A stretch of 64,000 nucleotides of DNA from Asticcacaulis sp. AC466 (lineage in GTDB: Bacteria; Pseudomonadota; Alphaproteobacteria; Caulobacterales; Caulobacteraceae). The position numbers and the translations under genes were made by a program. Below are positions 1 through 8,576 of the stretch, in pieces (the stretch's first letter is position 1; every line of letters begins with the position of its first letter). The notes under the pieces were generated by a model that worked only from the letters and a program-made list of their open reading frames with translations, searched no databases and had not been told where the DNA came from. The stretch spans positions 620,001 to 684,000 of the forward strand of contig NZ_AWGE01000001.1 of the NCBI RefSeq assembly GCF_000495815.1, written 5' to 3'.

Positions 1-1528
1 ATGTGCCGCCTTGTGCCTCGGTCAGGGCGCGGGCGACCGACAGGCCGAGGCCAGTGCCGCCGGTATCGCGGTTGCGCGACGATTCCAACCGGTAGAAGGG
101 TTCGAACACGGTCTCCAGCATGTCCGGCGGCAGGCCAGGACCGGCGTCGATAATCCGCAGCTCTGCGGTCTTGCCGCGCGCCGAAAGTTCGATGCGACAT
201 CCGCCGGCATAGCGGCCGGCGTTTTCGACCAGATTTGTGATAATGCGCTTCAATGCCACCCCGTCGCCCTTGACCATGATGTTTTCCTCGATAACGGCAG
301 GCTCCAGGGCACAGATGGCGCTCAGGTCGTCGCCCAGGGATTCGACCAGGGACGAGAGGTCAAGCGCCCGCAGGATTTCGTTCATCTTGTGCGCGCTGGT
401 GAAACTCATGGCGCTGCGGATGAGGCCGTCCATGTGGGCGATGTCGCCGTTAAGTTTGTCCCTTATGGCTGAGGGCAGGTCCTCGATACGCAGGCGCATC
501 CGGGCCAGAGGCGTTTTCAGGTCGTGGGCGATCGCGCCCATAAGCGCCGTGCGGCTTTCGACCTGCTTGCGGATTCGCGTCTGCATATCGTTGAGCACCT
601 GGGCGGCTGCGCGCACCTCACGCGGGCCGACGGCCAGGACCGGCGGGGCATTGTCTTCTACACTCAGCTTGGCGGCGGCTTCGGAGAAGGCAATAATCGG
701 GCGCGACAACCGCTGCGACAGCCACCAAGCCAGTGGCAGGATGAGCAGAGCGGTCAGTCCGAAGCCTAGCAGCAGCCGTTCCTGCCAAGGCTCAATCAGG
801 CTGCGCGGCGGACGCAGGACACGCCAGCTGCCGTCCTTGAGTTTCCAGGCGGCGCTGAAGGCCGGATAGACGACGTCGGCCCGGCTGTCCGTCGGGATAT
901 AGCCGCCCGGAAATGGCCCGGGCGTCATGTCCTGGCGCCCACTTGACGACGCGTCATGCGGAGGCCCTGGGTAAAATTCGTGCTCGGCCTCCTGTCTGTT
1001 CTGCGGCGCCGGGAAGTCGTGCTGGACGAATAGTCTGGAGCCTTGGCCTTCCGGCTCATTTGGCTGTCCATTTGCGCCGGCGCCGTTCCGTTCGCCGTAG
1101 GGGAGCGAGCCGCGATAGCTATCGAAACGACGCGACTCGTCGAAGGGATAGCGTGGGCGTATTTCGATGACGATGGTGTCGGCCGGCACCTTCAGATCGG
1201 CTGCCAGCCGCATGGCCAAGGTGTTTTGTAAGGCGAGACCGCGCGGCCCGTGCTGCCACCTTTTGGCGACGAAATCCGGCGTCGTTTTCAGGGTCTCGGC
1301 TTTCAAAACGCGCCCGTTGCGCAGCTTTACCACCCCACCTTTTAGTGCGGTTACGGCTTCCGGGAGGCTGTAGCCTGAAGGCGGCGGCTCCGGCGCTTTT
1401 AGAACGACTAGGGTATTGATACCCAACGACAGGATCAGCACAGCGAAGCTCAATCCCATGACCTGCCAGAAGATGGGCAGGGAGATCAGGTTCGAACGGG
1501 TAGGGGCGGTGGGCGCTGAATCGGGCAA
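1..1528 (-). CDS. Sensor histidine kinase, C-terminus cut by window edge
   Basis: Membrane-bound two-component sensor that autophosphorylates and passes the phosphate to the regulator encoded just upstream. I translated the minus strand from a TTG codon at 1528, four bases after the regulator stop. A first membrane segment spans about residues 16-43, followed by a periplasmic region. A second membrane segment (LLLGFGLTALLILPLAWWL) leads into a HAMP-like linker. The H-box AHDLKTPLARMRLR carries the phospho-acceptor His335. The N-box LVENAGRYAGG, G1 box DAGPGLP and G2 region GGTGLGLSVAR are all present, so only the last few dozen residues lie outside the window. ATG 1459 is the next start, but it falls inside the first membrane helix, so TTG is preferred. 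The input signal is unknown; the periplasmic part resembles EnvZ/PmrB-class sensors only in layout. Confidence 0.88.
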   Translation of the reverse strand, partial: MPDSAPTAPTRSNLISLPIFWQVMGLSFAVLILSLGINTLVVLKAPEPPPSGYSLPEAVTALKGGVVKLRNGRVLKAETLKTTPDFVAKRWQHGPRGLALQNTLAMRLAADLKVPADTIVIEIRPRYPFDESRRFDSYRGSLPYGERNGAGANGQPNEPEGQGSRLFVQHDFPAPQNRQEAEHEFYPGPPHDASSSGRQDMTPGPFPGGYIPTDSRADVVYPAFSAAWKLKDGSWRVLRPPRSLIEPWQERLLLGFGLTALLILPLAWWLSQRLSRPIIAFSEAAAKLSVEDNAPPVLAVGPREVRAAAQVLNDMQTRIRKQVESRTALMGAIAHDLKTPLARMRLRIEDLPSAIRDKLNGDIAHMDGLIRSAMSFTSAHKMNEILRALDLSSLVESLGDDLSAICALEPAVIEENIMVKGDGVALKRIITNLVENAGRYAGGCRIELSARGKTAELRIIDAGPGLPPDMLETVFEPFYRLESSRNRDTGGTGLGLSVARALTEAQGGT

Positions 1529-1531
1529 GGA

Positions 1532-2263
1532 TTACTTCGTGGGCTTGAACATATAGCCAATGCCGCGGATTGTGCGGATGATATCTTCGTTCGTGTCATC
1601 GGCCAGCTTGCGGCGCAGGCGTGAAATCTGCACGTCGATGGCGCGATCAAAGCTGTCGGTATTGGGGCCGTGCAGGTAGTCGAGGATCTGGTCGCGGGAC
1701 AGAGCGCGGCCAGGCCGGTCGAGGAAGACGCGCAACAATTCGAATTCGGCGTTGGACAGGGCCACCTGCACGCCGTCCGGACGCAGCAGCGTCCGCTTGA
1801 TATTATCGAGCTGCCAGCCGAAAAAATGCGATACGGGTGATTTTTCGCCGCTGTTGGTGCGGGCTTCGCGACGGCGCATTACAGCGCGGATTCGCGCCAG
1901 AAGTTCGCGCGGGTGAAACGGCTTGGCCATGTAATCGTCGGCACCGAGTTCCAGGCCGACGATACGGTCGATTTCCTCACCGCGCGCTGACAACATGATA
2001 ACCGGCGGGCCAGATTGCTCGTTGAGGCGCTTGCAGATCGACAGGCCGTCTTCGCCCGGCATCATGTAGTCGAGTACGACCAGCGCGATATCGCCGCGCG
2101 CCAGTATCTTTTCCATGTCGCGGCCTTGCGCCGCGGTGTGAACGTCGAAACCGTTCTGACCGAGAAAATTGCTGATCAGTTCGCGCAGGTCGGCGTCATC
2201 GTCGACGACCAGAATACGCGGCTGGGGGGCAGGTTGCGGTTCGGTCAGGACAGGGTGTGCCAT
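1532..2263 (-). CDS. OmpR/PhoB-family response regulator
   Basis: DNA-binding response regulator of 243 residues, partner of the adjacent kinase. The receiver domain (about 16-130) has the acidic pocket VVDDDAD at 19-25, phospho-acceptor Asp65 in LVVLDYMMPGEDG, and conserved Lys114 in YMAKPF. The C-terminal winged helix (about 150-240) shows the usual DVQISRLRRKL recognition helix and the GIGYMF wing. It is transcribed with the kinase gene, whose start overlaps the spacing immediately after this stop. The pair is divergent from the EF-hand gene at 2486, so control of that gene is a reasonable guess but not shown. No clear ribosome-binding site precedes ATG 2263. Confidence 0.95.
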   Translation of the reverse strand: MAHPVLTEPQPAPQPRILVVDDDADLRELISNFLGQNGFDVHTAAQGRDMEKILARGDIALVVLDYMMPGEDGLSICKRLNEQSGPPVIMLSARGEEIDRIVGLELGADDYMAKPFHPRELLARIRAVMRRREARTNSGEKSPVSHFFGWQLDNIKRTLLRPDGVQVALSNAEFELLRVFLDRPGRALSRDQILDYLHGPNTDSFDRAIDVQISRLRRKLADDTNEDIIRTIRGIGYMFKPTK

Positions 2264-2485
2264 TGGGAGGTACTCACGGTGAGAGGGCCATAGAAAAGCA
2301 TATTTCGGTGTGGCCTGGATGCCGCAGGCTTGCGGCTTTCCGATGTCGTCAGTGTAACATTAAATCTTGTTTTCGCCCAATTTCGCTTCTGCGTGACATT
2401 GCGGGGAAACAGCCGTCGCGCATCATGGCGGCCAGGGAAGGTCTCAGGCACAGAGGGCCTTTCGATTAAAAAAGAGGAAAAATAG

Positions 2486-2890
2486 ATGTTTAAATCCGTA
2501 ATATGGGCCGGTGCGCCGCTCATTCTGATTGCGGCGTTTACCCTGCCGGCGCTGGCCGACGGTCATGGCGGCCCTGATCGTAAGGGACCTCCGCCGCGAC
2601 CGACGTTCAGCGATATCGATACGAACAAGGATGGCGTGATCAGTCAGGCCGAGTTTGATGCTTTCAGACCTAAGAAAGAAGAACGCCCGCGTGACGGCAG
2701 TTTTCACAGGCATGGCCCTCCCGACCTGAAGGGGCTGGACACCAATGGGGATGGCAAGGTGACATTCGAAGAATTCTCAGCGCCGATGAAGACCCGCTTC
2801 GACCGTCTCGACACCAACCATGACGGGGTTCTGTCCGCCGACGAATTGACGCCTGCGCGTGATGATGGCCCTCCGCCCCCGGCCACCTGA
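2486..2890 (+). CDS. Exported EF-hand calcium-binding protein
   Basis: Small secreted or periplasmic protein of 134 residues. An N-terminal signal peptide runs to about ALAD (residues 1-25). Three EF-hand loops follow, each with the DxDxDG pattern: DIDTNKDGVISQAEF near 46, LDTNGDGKVTFEEF near 84, and LDTNHDGVLSADEL near 108. A GAGG ribosome-binding site lies before ATG 2486. The tail is proline-rich. The function beyond calcium binding is unknown. A second EF-hand gene follows at 3071, and the two-component pair at 1-2263 is divergent. A role in calcium sensing or envelope stress is inference. Confidence 0.85.
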   Translation: MFKSVIWAGAPLILIAAFTLPALADGHGGPDRKGPPPRPTFSDIDTNKDGVISQAEFDAFRPKKEERPRDGSFHRHGPPDLKGLDTNGDGKVTFEEFSAPMKTRFDRLDTNHDGVLSADELTPARDDGPPPPAT

Positions 2891-3070
2891 AACGTAACCT
2901 GAAAGGTAAGAGCTGCCGTGGATGGCATAACTGGCCGGGACCCTTGGGTTCCGGCCTCTTTTTTCGAGTTTGCGATTTATCCACAGTCAGCGACGGAAAG
3001 CAGCGGGCGTGCCGTTCGATAGATAACGGCACTTATGGGGACTGTTCCTTTCTTAGACAGGACAATCGAT

Positions 3071-3607
3071 ATGTCACGCAAACTGATGTTTATTTCTCTT
3101 CTGGCGCTTGCCGCGGCCTGTGGCGGCGCAATGGCCCAAACCGCGTCGCAAACGACGCCGGATACGACGATGAAGACTCCGACAGACCATCGCGGCGGCA
3201 ACTGGGCGGGCAAGCGCGCGCAAAAATTCGACGCCATGGATGTCAATCATGATGGGGTCCTTGAAAAGTCGGAGGTCTCCGGCCATCTGGCGGCGCGCTT
3301 CGACGAGATTGACGCCAATCACGATGGCAAGATAACCCGCGACGAACTGCGGGCCGCCCATAAGGCTCATTCCGCTGACCGACGGGCCGATAGGCAGTCG
3401 AAGCGGATGGAGCGGGCCGATACCAATCACGATGGCAAGCTGTCGTGGGCGGAAGTCGAGGCCCAGGCGAAGGCACGGTTCGACAAGGCCGATACCAATC
3501 ACGACGGCTTTCTGGATGCCTCCGAACAGGCAGCCGCCCATCACGGTTGGGGCCAAAAAGGTAGGCATCGTCACGCAGAGACATCTGGAAAAATGGCCGG
3601 GCAATAA
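3071..3607 (+). CDS. Exported EF-hand protein with four calcium loops
   Basis: Secreted protein of 178 residues, paralogous to the gene at 2486. I chose ATG 3071 because it starts a normal signal peptide (KLMFISLLALAAACGGAMAQ) and has an AGGA ribosome-binding site about ten bases upstream; the longer in-frame start at 3035 would bury the signal peptide. Four EF-hand loops are visible: MDVNHDGVLEKSEV, IDANHDGKITRDEL, ADTNHDGKLSWAEV and ADTNHDGFLDASEQ. The last loop ends in Gln where Glu is usual, so it may bind calcium weakly. The region is basic and His-rich toward the C-terminus. It may be co-transcribed with the preceding EF-hand gene or have its own promoter in the 180-base gap. Confidence 0.85.
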   Translation: MSRKLMFISLLALAAACGGAMAQTASQTTPDTTMKTPTDHRGGNWAGKRAQKFDAMDVNHDGVLEKSEVSGHLAARFDEIDANHDGKITRDELRAAHKAHSADRRADRQSKRMERADTNHDGKLSWAEVEAQAKARFDKADTNHDGFLDASEQAAAHHGWGQKGRHRHAETSGKMAGQ

Positions 3608-3665
3608 TTTTAAAAAAGTGCGACGGACGTTACGGGTTTATGCGTTTGACTGACGTAGCGTGCAT

Positions 3666-3780
3666 CAATCGCCCTGATTGCTGCATCCTGGTTAGACTCT
3701 GACCGTGTCCGTATCTCCCCGGAGCGGACGCGGTTCGGACGGAGCCGTGGCGACCGCCGTTGCCACGGCTCTTTTTCTTT
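3666..3780 (+). terminator. Structured 3' region ending in a Rho-independent terminator
   Basis: Three hairpins lie in a row after the EF-hand gene. H1 is CAATC/GATTG (3666-3680). H2 is CGTGTCCG/CGGACGCG (3704-3732) with CTCCCC in its loop. H3 is AGCCGTGGC/GCCACGGCT (3743-3770), followed by CTTTTTCTTT. H3 plus the T tract is a good intrinsic terminator. The upstream hairpins could be part of the 3' UTR or of a small RNA, but I see no convincing promoter between 3608 and 3665. Confidence 0.75.
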
Positions 3781-3823
3781 AAATGCTTGTTTTCTTGCTG
3801 TTTGTTTTCAATCTGCGAATACT

Positions 3824-3857
3824 AAAAACCCCCCGCCGGACAGCCGACAGGGGGTTA
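3824..3857 (-). terminator. Rho-independent terminator of transketolase
   Basis: On the minus strand, about 20 bases after the tkt stop, AACCCCC pairs with GGGGGGTT around an inner GTCGG/CCGGC stem, followed by TTTTT. This is a strong intrinsic terminator. Confidence 0.85.
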
Positions 3858-3877
3858 TTTTTTGGCGCGCGGGTGGA

Positions 3878-5860
3878 TTAGAGAGCGGCTTTTGCCTTGG
3901 CCGCGACGTTTTCCGCGGTAATGCCGAATTCCTTGTACAGGCGGTCAGCGGGAGCAGAGGCGCCGAAGCCGGTCATGCCGACGAAGATGCCTTCATTGCC
4001 GATGAACTTTTCCCAGCCCAGAGGGGCAGCGGCTTCGACGGCGACGCGTACCGGCGCTTTGCCGATAACGGAGGCCTTGTAGGCGGCGTCCTGCGCATCA
4101 AAGATATCCCAGGACGGCGTAGATACGACGCGGGTGGCGATGCCATCGGCTTCGAGCAGCTTTTGCGCCGCGATAGCCACGGAAACTTCGGTGCCGGACG
4201 CAAAGATCGACACCTTGGCGTCACCGGAGGCCGGGCTCAGTTCATAGGCGCCCTTGGCCGACAGGTCGCCGCCCTGGGTGCGGACAGCCGGGACCTTCTG
4301 GCGCGACAGGACCAGCATGGACGGACCCTTTGCAGTCAGCGCGGCCTTCCAGCATTCGGCGGCTTCCACCATGTCGGCGGGGCGGAAAACATGCAGACCT
4401 GGCATGGCGCGGTATGACGCCAGATGCTCGATCGGCTGGTGGGTCGGACCGTCTTCGCCGACGCCGATGGAATCGTGCGTCATGACGTGCACGACCTTTA
4501 CCCCCATTAACGCGCCGAGGCGAATCGCGGGACGCGAATAGTCGGAGAAGACAAAGAAGGTGCCGGCATAAGGCAGGACGCCGCCATGCAGGGCCATGCC
4601 GTTCATAGCCGCGGCCATGCCGAATTCACGCACGCCGTAGTGGACATAGCGGCCGCCGTAATTGTCGGTATCGAAGGCTGTCATGCCCTTGACCAGTGTA
4701 TTGACCGAACCGGTCAGGTCGGCCGAGCCGCCAACGAGGGTTTCGATGACTGGCGTCAGGGTGGCCAGCGCCTTGCCGGAGCAGGAACGGGTGGCGTCGG
4801 CGGGCTTGGTGGCGATGGCGTCGGCGATATGGGCGTCGAGCACTTCGAAGGCATTGGCCGGCAGCACGCCACTCATGGCGGCGGTCAGTTCGGCAAATTT
4901 CGGATTGGATTTCGCCTTGTCTTCCCAAGTTTTGCGCGCCTTCGTGCCCTTACGACCCGCAGCCAGCCAGGCCTTTTTGACGTTTTCCGGCAAGGTGAAC
5001 GGCTCGTGCAGCCAGTCCATATGTTCGCGCGCGGCCTTGATTTCGTCGTCCATCAGGTTGTAGCCGTGGCCGTGTTTGTCGCCTTCCTTGGCGCCGGCGC
5101 GACGCGACACGGCGGTCTTGCAGGCGATCAGGACAGGCTTGGTCTGTTGAGTGGCCCAGCGCATGGCAGCGGCGATCTTGCTGTGGTCGTGGCCGTCGAT
5201 GGCCTTGACAACCCAGCCGGCGGCCTTGAAACGCGCCAGTTGATCACCGGTTTCGGCCAGGGTGGCGTAGCCGTCGATGGTGACATTGTTGTCGTCGAAC
5301 AGGACGATCAGGTTGTTCAGCTTGAGGCGGCCGGCCAGGGAAATGGCTTCGTGCGACACACCTTCCATCAGGCAGCCATCGCCGGCGATGACCCAGGTCT
5401 TGTGGTTGACTAGGTCGTCGCCAAAGCGGGCATTGAGATGACATTCGGCCATTGCCATGCCAACGGCGGTGGCCAAGCCCTGGCCGAGCGGGCCGGTCGT
5501 GCATTCGACTCCGGCGGTATGGCCGTATTCCGGGTGGCCGGCGGTGGTGGAGCCCCACTGGCGGAAATTCTTGATGTCTTCCATCGACACCGACTTAAAG
5601 CCGGTCAGGTGGAGCAGCGAATAGAGCAGCATCGAGCCATGGCCGGCCGACAGGACGAAGCGGTCGCGGTCGGCCCAGTCGGGTTGCTTCGGATCGTATT
5701 TCAGGAACTTGGTCCACAGAACCGTTGCCACGTCCGCCATGCCCATCGGCATGCCTTGGTGGCCTGATTTGGCGCGGTGCACGGCCTCCATCGACAGGAC
5801 GCGGATCGCGTCGGCCATCAGGACACCGGACGGCTTCAGCGGAAGAAGGCTTGTGGACAT
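3878..5860 (-). CDS. tkt: Transketolase
   Basis: Thiamine-diphosphate enzyme that moves two-carbon units between sugar phosphates in the pentose phosphate pathway. The protein has 660 residues, the usual length. The N-terminal substrate region GHQGMPMGMADV is present near residue 34. The ThDP motif starts at GDGCLMEG near 157 and continues to DDNNVTIDG. The pyrimidine-domain motif EDGPTHQP and the C-terminal transketolase domain are intact. It is divergent from DUF4164/zapA, an arrangement I recall from other alphaproteobacteria. A strong terminator follows the gene. Confidence 0.97.
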   Translation of the reverse strand: MSTSLLPLKPSGVLMADAIRVLSMEAVHRAKSGHQGMPMGMADVATVLWTKFLKYDPKQPDWADRDRFVLSAGHGSMLLYSLLHLTGFKSVSMEDIKNFRQWGSTTAGHPEYGHTAGVECTTGPLGQGLATAVGMAMAECHLNARFGDDLVNHKTWVIAGDGCLMEGVSHEAISLAGRLKLNNLIVLFDDNNVTIDGYATLAETGDQLARFKAAGWVVKAIDGHDHSKIAAAMRWATQQTKPVLIACKTAVSRRAGAKEGDKHGHGYNLMDDEIKAAREHMDWLHEPFTLPENVKKAWLAAGRKGTKARKTWEDKAKSNPKFAELTAAMSGVLPANAFEVLDAHIADAIATKPADATRSCSGKALATLTPVIETLVGGSADLTGSVNTLVKGMTAFDTDNYGGRYVHYGVREFGMAAAMNGMALHGGVLPYAGTFFVFSDYSRPAIRLGALMGVKVVHVMTHDSIGVGEDGPTHQPIEHLASYRAMPGLHVFRPADMVEAAECWKAALTAKGPSMLVLSRQKVPAVRTQGGDLSAKGAYELSPASGDAKVSIFASGTEVSVAIAAQKLLEADGIATRVVSTPSWDIFDAQDAAYKASVIGKAPVRVAVEAAAPLGWEKFIGNEGIFVGMTGFGASAPADRLYKEFGITAENVAAKAKAAL

Positions 5861-6009
5861 GGGTGAGTCTCTATTAAAGTGTTAATGTGGCAGGAGTCGG
5901 TGAGCCTTTAACCGAACTTCTCCCCAAAGTGTAGGTTATTAATGCGTCCCGGCGCGATTCTTTGGTCCGCTATCGGACGGATCAGCCGGCAGGTTTAAGG
6001 AGATCGGTC

Positions 6010-6306
6010 ATGGAAAACGCGCACGCCCATCCCGGCAGCAGTCTCAACATAGCGGTGGATCGGCTGGATCGCGCCCTTGAGGCGCTGGAATCCCGGGTTC
6101 GCGCCTTGCAGGCCGGAGAGCCCCTCCCGGAATATGCCAGTGATGGAACGGGCGGCGCCAATGAGGCCTATGACCGGGTTCTGGCCGAACTGGAAGAGGC
6201 GCGCATTTCCAATGCGCAACTGGCGCAGGCCGCCAACGCAGCGCATGAAGCGCTGGGCGCGGCTGCTGCCAATATTCGTCAACTCCTGGCCAGTGAGGCA
6301 GCGTAA
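6010..6306 (+). CDS. DUF4164-type coiled-coil protein upstream of ZapA
   Basis: Small cytoplasmic protein of 98 residues, predicted mostly helical and coiled-coil (LDRALEALESRVRAL and LAELEEARISNAQLAQ). ATG 6010 is chosen because AAGGAG lies a few bases upstream; an in-frame start at 5962 lacks such a site. The stop codon overlaps the zapA start by one base, so the two are translationally coupled. In alphaproteobacteria this family commonly sits next to zapA, which suggests a role in cell division, but no activity is known to me. Confidence 0.8.
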   Translation: MENAHAHPGSSLNIAVDRLDRALEALESRVRALQAGEPLPEYASDGTGGANEAYDRVLAELEEARISNAQLAQAANAAHEALGAAAANIRQLLASEAA

Positions 6307-6632
6307 TGGGTGAGGTCACGGTTCGCGTCAACAACAAGTCCTATACGGTTGGCTGTGCCGACGGTCAGGAAGGGCGCGTTCAGGAATTGGCGCGGAAATT
6401 CGACGAGCATGTCGAGATGGTCGTGTCGGATGTCGGCGCAATCGGCGAGGTGCGTCTGTTCCTCATGGCGTCGCTATTGATGATCGACGAAATGCAGGAC
6501 CTGCGGGCGCAATTGGACGAAGCCAATTCAGCCAATGCCCGCATGAATGCCGGCGCGCATGAAATGGAACGCAAGGCAGCCTTTGCGATTGCCGATGCCG
6601 CCGCCCGCCTGGAACGCCTGATGGGGGCGTAG
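6306..6632 (+). CDS. zapA: Cell division protein ZapA
   Basis: FtsZ-associated protein that bundles and stabilises the Z-ring. It has 108 residues. The N-terminal beta-rich part (VTVRVNNKSYTVGC) is followed by the conserved LARKFDEHVE segment, and then a long C-terminal helix for dimerisation. The start overlaps the stop of the DUF4164 gene. In many alphaproteobacteria the next elements are 6S RNA and 5-formyltetrahydrofolate cyclo-ligase; here those lie about 9.3 kb downstream, and a convergent kynureninase gene follows instead. Confidence 0.92.
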   Translation: MGEVTVRVNNKSYTVGCADGQEGRVQELARKFDEHVEMVVSDVGAIGEVRLFLMASLLMIDEMQDLRAQLDEANSANARMNAGAHEMERKAAFAIADAAARLERLMGA

Positions 6633-6663
6633 GGCACGCCTCCCTGAATGTCTGTGAGTTAAA

Positions 6664-7716
6664 TCAGGCCAGGCATTTCGCCACGATGTCGGCGTCTTCT
6701 GGCGTATTGTAGATATGGAATGATAGCCGCAAGGTGTCGCCACGCCGGTCGAAACGGCAGCCGGCGCGCGTCAGGGCGGTCATCGTCTTTTCGATATCGG
6801 TCGGGATGTGGCACAGGGTGCCGCCCTTGGCTGTGCGATCTTCCGCATCGATCCGCGCGATCAGGGCGCGGTTGTGCACCAGAACGGTATCTACGCCGAT
6901 CGCGGCAATGGTTTTGATGCCGCCAGTAGCCAGGATATAGGGGGCGACTGAAGGCGTACCGCCCCAGAACCGTCGCGCATCTGTCGCATAGCGGAAATCG
7001 CGAATGTCGAAGGCAAACGGATCTTCATGCGAAAACCATCCGACGTTCAAGGGGGTCAGATCGTCCGGGCACCAGAGGAAGCCTGCGCCCGGACCGCCGC
7101 ACAGCCATTTGATGCATGAGCCGACCAGCGCGTCCGCGCGCCACGCCGATACGTCGATAGGCAACAGGCCAGCAGATTGCGCCACATCCACGATGCTGAA
7201 AATACCACGCGCCCGCGCCATTTCGGCGATAGCGGCGACGGGCGAGACGATGCTGGTATTGGAATGCACATGCATGACCACGACCACGGCGACATCCGGC
7301 GCCAGGGCGGCCTCCCAGGTCGCCACGTCGGCTGGATCGCCATCTGTCAGGCGAAAGCGGAAGCCCAGGCGCTGCGCCTGTTGTGCGACGAATCCCAGCG
7401 ACGGGAAGGCCTGGGACGACATCACTATGGTGTCGCGCCCGTCGCGCGGCGTCAGGCTGGACAGAAGGGCAAAAAGGCCAGCCGATACATTGGGCTGAGG
7501 GCAATAGTCGTTGGCGCGCCCGCCAAGCAGACCGGCCAGGGCGGTGCGAAAGTCATCGATGGCATCCAGCCACAAGGGCCAGCTTTCGCCCGGCTTTGCC
7601 GCCCAGGGCGTGAAAAATTTCGCTTCGAATTCACCGCGCGTTGCTACGGGCAACAGGCCGGCGGAATGGCTGAGCAGATAGGGGCCGCCGGGCGGTAGGT
7701 CGAATAGATCGCTCAT
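6664..7716 (-). CDS. kynU: Kynureninase (aminotransferase class V fold)
   Basis: PLP enzyme expected to cleave kynurenine or 3-hydroxykynurenine to (hydroxy)anthranilate and alanine. It has 350 residues from ATG 7716, which overlaps the kynA stop in an ATGA tetranucleotide. An upstream in-frame start would extend into kynA and is rejected. The PLP lysine lies in VGSCIKWLCGGPGAGFLW, and the preceding Asp in FSIVDVAQSAG matches the cofactor ring-binding position. It is shorter than the roughly 400-residue classical kynureninases, so the family call leans on its partner kynA. No kynurenine formamidase is visible nearby. Confidence 0.82.
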   Translation of the reverse strand: MSDLFDLPPGGPYLLSHSAGLLPVATRGEFEAKFFTPWAAKPGESWPLWLDAIDDFRTALAGLLGGRANDYCPQPNVSAGLFALLSSLTPRDGRDTIVMSSQAFPSLGFVAQQAQRLGFRFRLTDGDPADVATWEAALAPDVAVVVVMHVHSNTSIVSPVAAIAEMARARGIFSIVDVAQSAGLLPIDVSAWRADALVGSCIKWLCGGPGAGFLWCPDDLTPLNVGWFSHEDPFAFDIRDFRYATDARRFWGGTPSVAPYILATGGIKTIAAIGVDTVLVHNRALIARIDAEDRTAKGGTLCHIPTDIEKTMTALTRAGCRFDRRGDTLRLSFHIYNTPEDADIVAKCLA

Positions 7717-8453
7717 TCGGCGGCGCCCAGGCTTTCGCGGACCTTGCCATATGCCTGGCCCCAGGCATCGGTCATTTCGGCGCGCACCGCCCATAATTCC
7801 GGAAAGAATCGGTGGCGTGCGCCGGCATCGAGTAGTTCTACCGGCCGACCTTTCAGCGAGGCAGCGCCCATGCCGATGGAACGCTGGATCAGGAAGATAT
7901 GGTTGGCGCGGAACTTGCCCATGCGCTCATCGAATTCCATCAGACATTCGGCGATGACATAGGCGTCGTCGTGCCGGTACTGGGTGTCGTAAATGTCGCG
8001 CACGCTGAGGGCGCGGCCGGTCAGGTAGACCGTCTCGAACGTCTCCCACAGTTCGGGTGGCATTTTCATCAGTGTACGGAATCCGGGCGATTCCTGGCCC
8101 GACCCGTTGCCGAGCTGTAGCCGGATTTGCTGATAATCATGCGGCGACATGGTTTCCAGCAGGTCGAGTTGTTCGCTCATCAGCTTCATGATCATGTTGC
8201 AACGGGAAAACAGCGTCACCACCTTGTGCGCGTGCCCGTCGCGCATGTGATCGTCGATATCGAGCAGGGTATGGATCATCAGCTTCATCCACAATTCCTC
8301 GACCTGGTGCACGATCTGGAATTGCAGTTCGTCGGCATTGACCATGGCGGGCATGGGCTTCTGGCACGCCAAAAGGTTTCCGGTATCGAGGTAAAGCTCG
8401 TAGTCGAGCCGGGCGGGGGCGGAAAGCAGGTCGTAATAGTGCTGGCGGTTCAT
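7713..8453 (-). CDS. kynA: Tryptophan 2,3-dioxygenase
   Basis: Haem enzyme that opens the indole ring of tryptophan to N-formylkynurenine, the first step of tryptophan breakdown. It has 246 residues from ATG 8453, with GGGAG upstream. The typical beginning YYDLLSAPARLDYELYLDTG is visible, followed by FQIVHQVEELWMKLM and the C-terminal NHIFLIQRSIG region. The first two of these regions match family landmarks around the haem pocket. It is the first gene of a two-gene operon with kynU and is divergent from an AsnC/Lrp regulator. Confidence 0.93.
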   Translation of the reverse strand: MNRQHYYDLLSAPARLDYELYLDTGNLLACQKPMPAMVNADELQFQIVHQVEELWMKLMIHTLLDIDDHMRDGHAHKVVTLFSRCNMIMKLMSEQLDLLETMSPHDYQQIRLQLGNGSGQESPGFRTLMKMPPELWETFETVYLTGRALSVRDIYDTQYRHDDAYVIAECLMEFDERMGKFRANHIFLIQRSIGMGAASLKGRPVELLDAGARHRFFPELWAVRAEMTDAWGQAYGKVRESLGAAE

Positions 8454-8498
8454 GGTGAGGCTCCCTGTTGAGCCACGATAACGCAGGCTGGCGCGAAC

Positions 8499-8576
8499 AT
8501 TGTTTCTATTGTATCTCAATATCGCGCCAGATTGGAAACAAATGGCGTACTATTAAGCTTGTGGGGAAACAAATGG
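8499..8576. promoter_or_regulatory. Putative Lrp operator region of the kyn operon
   Basis: A 12-bp direct repeat, GGAAACAAATGG, occurs at 8534-8545 and 8565-8576, 31 bp apart (about three helical turns). The second copy covers the start codon of the Lrp gene. An inverted partial copy, ATTGTTTC, lies at 8499-8506. The phasing fits binding by a multimeric Lrp/AsnC regulator between divergent kynA and its regulator. Function is inference. Confidence 0.5.
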
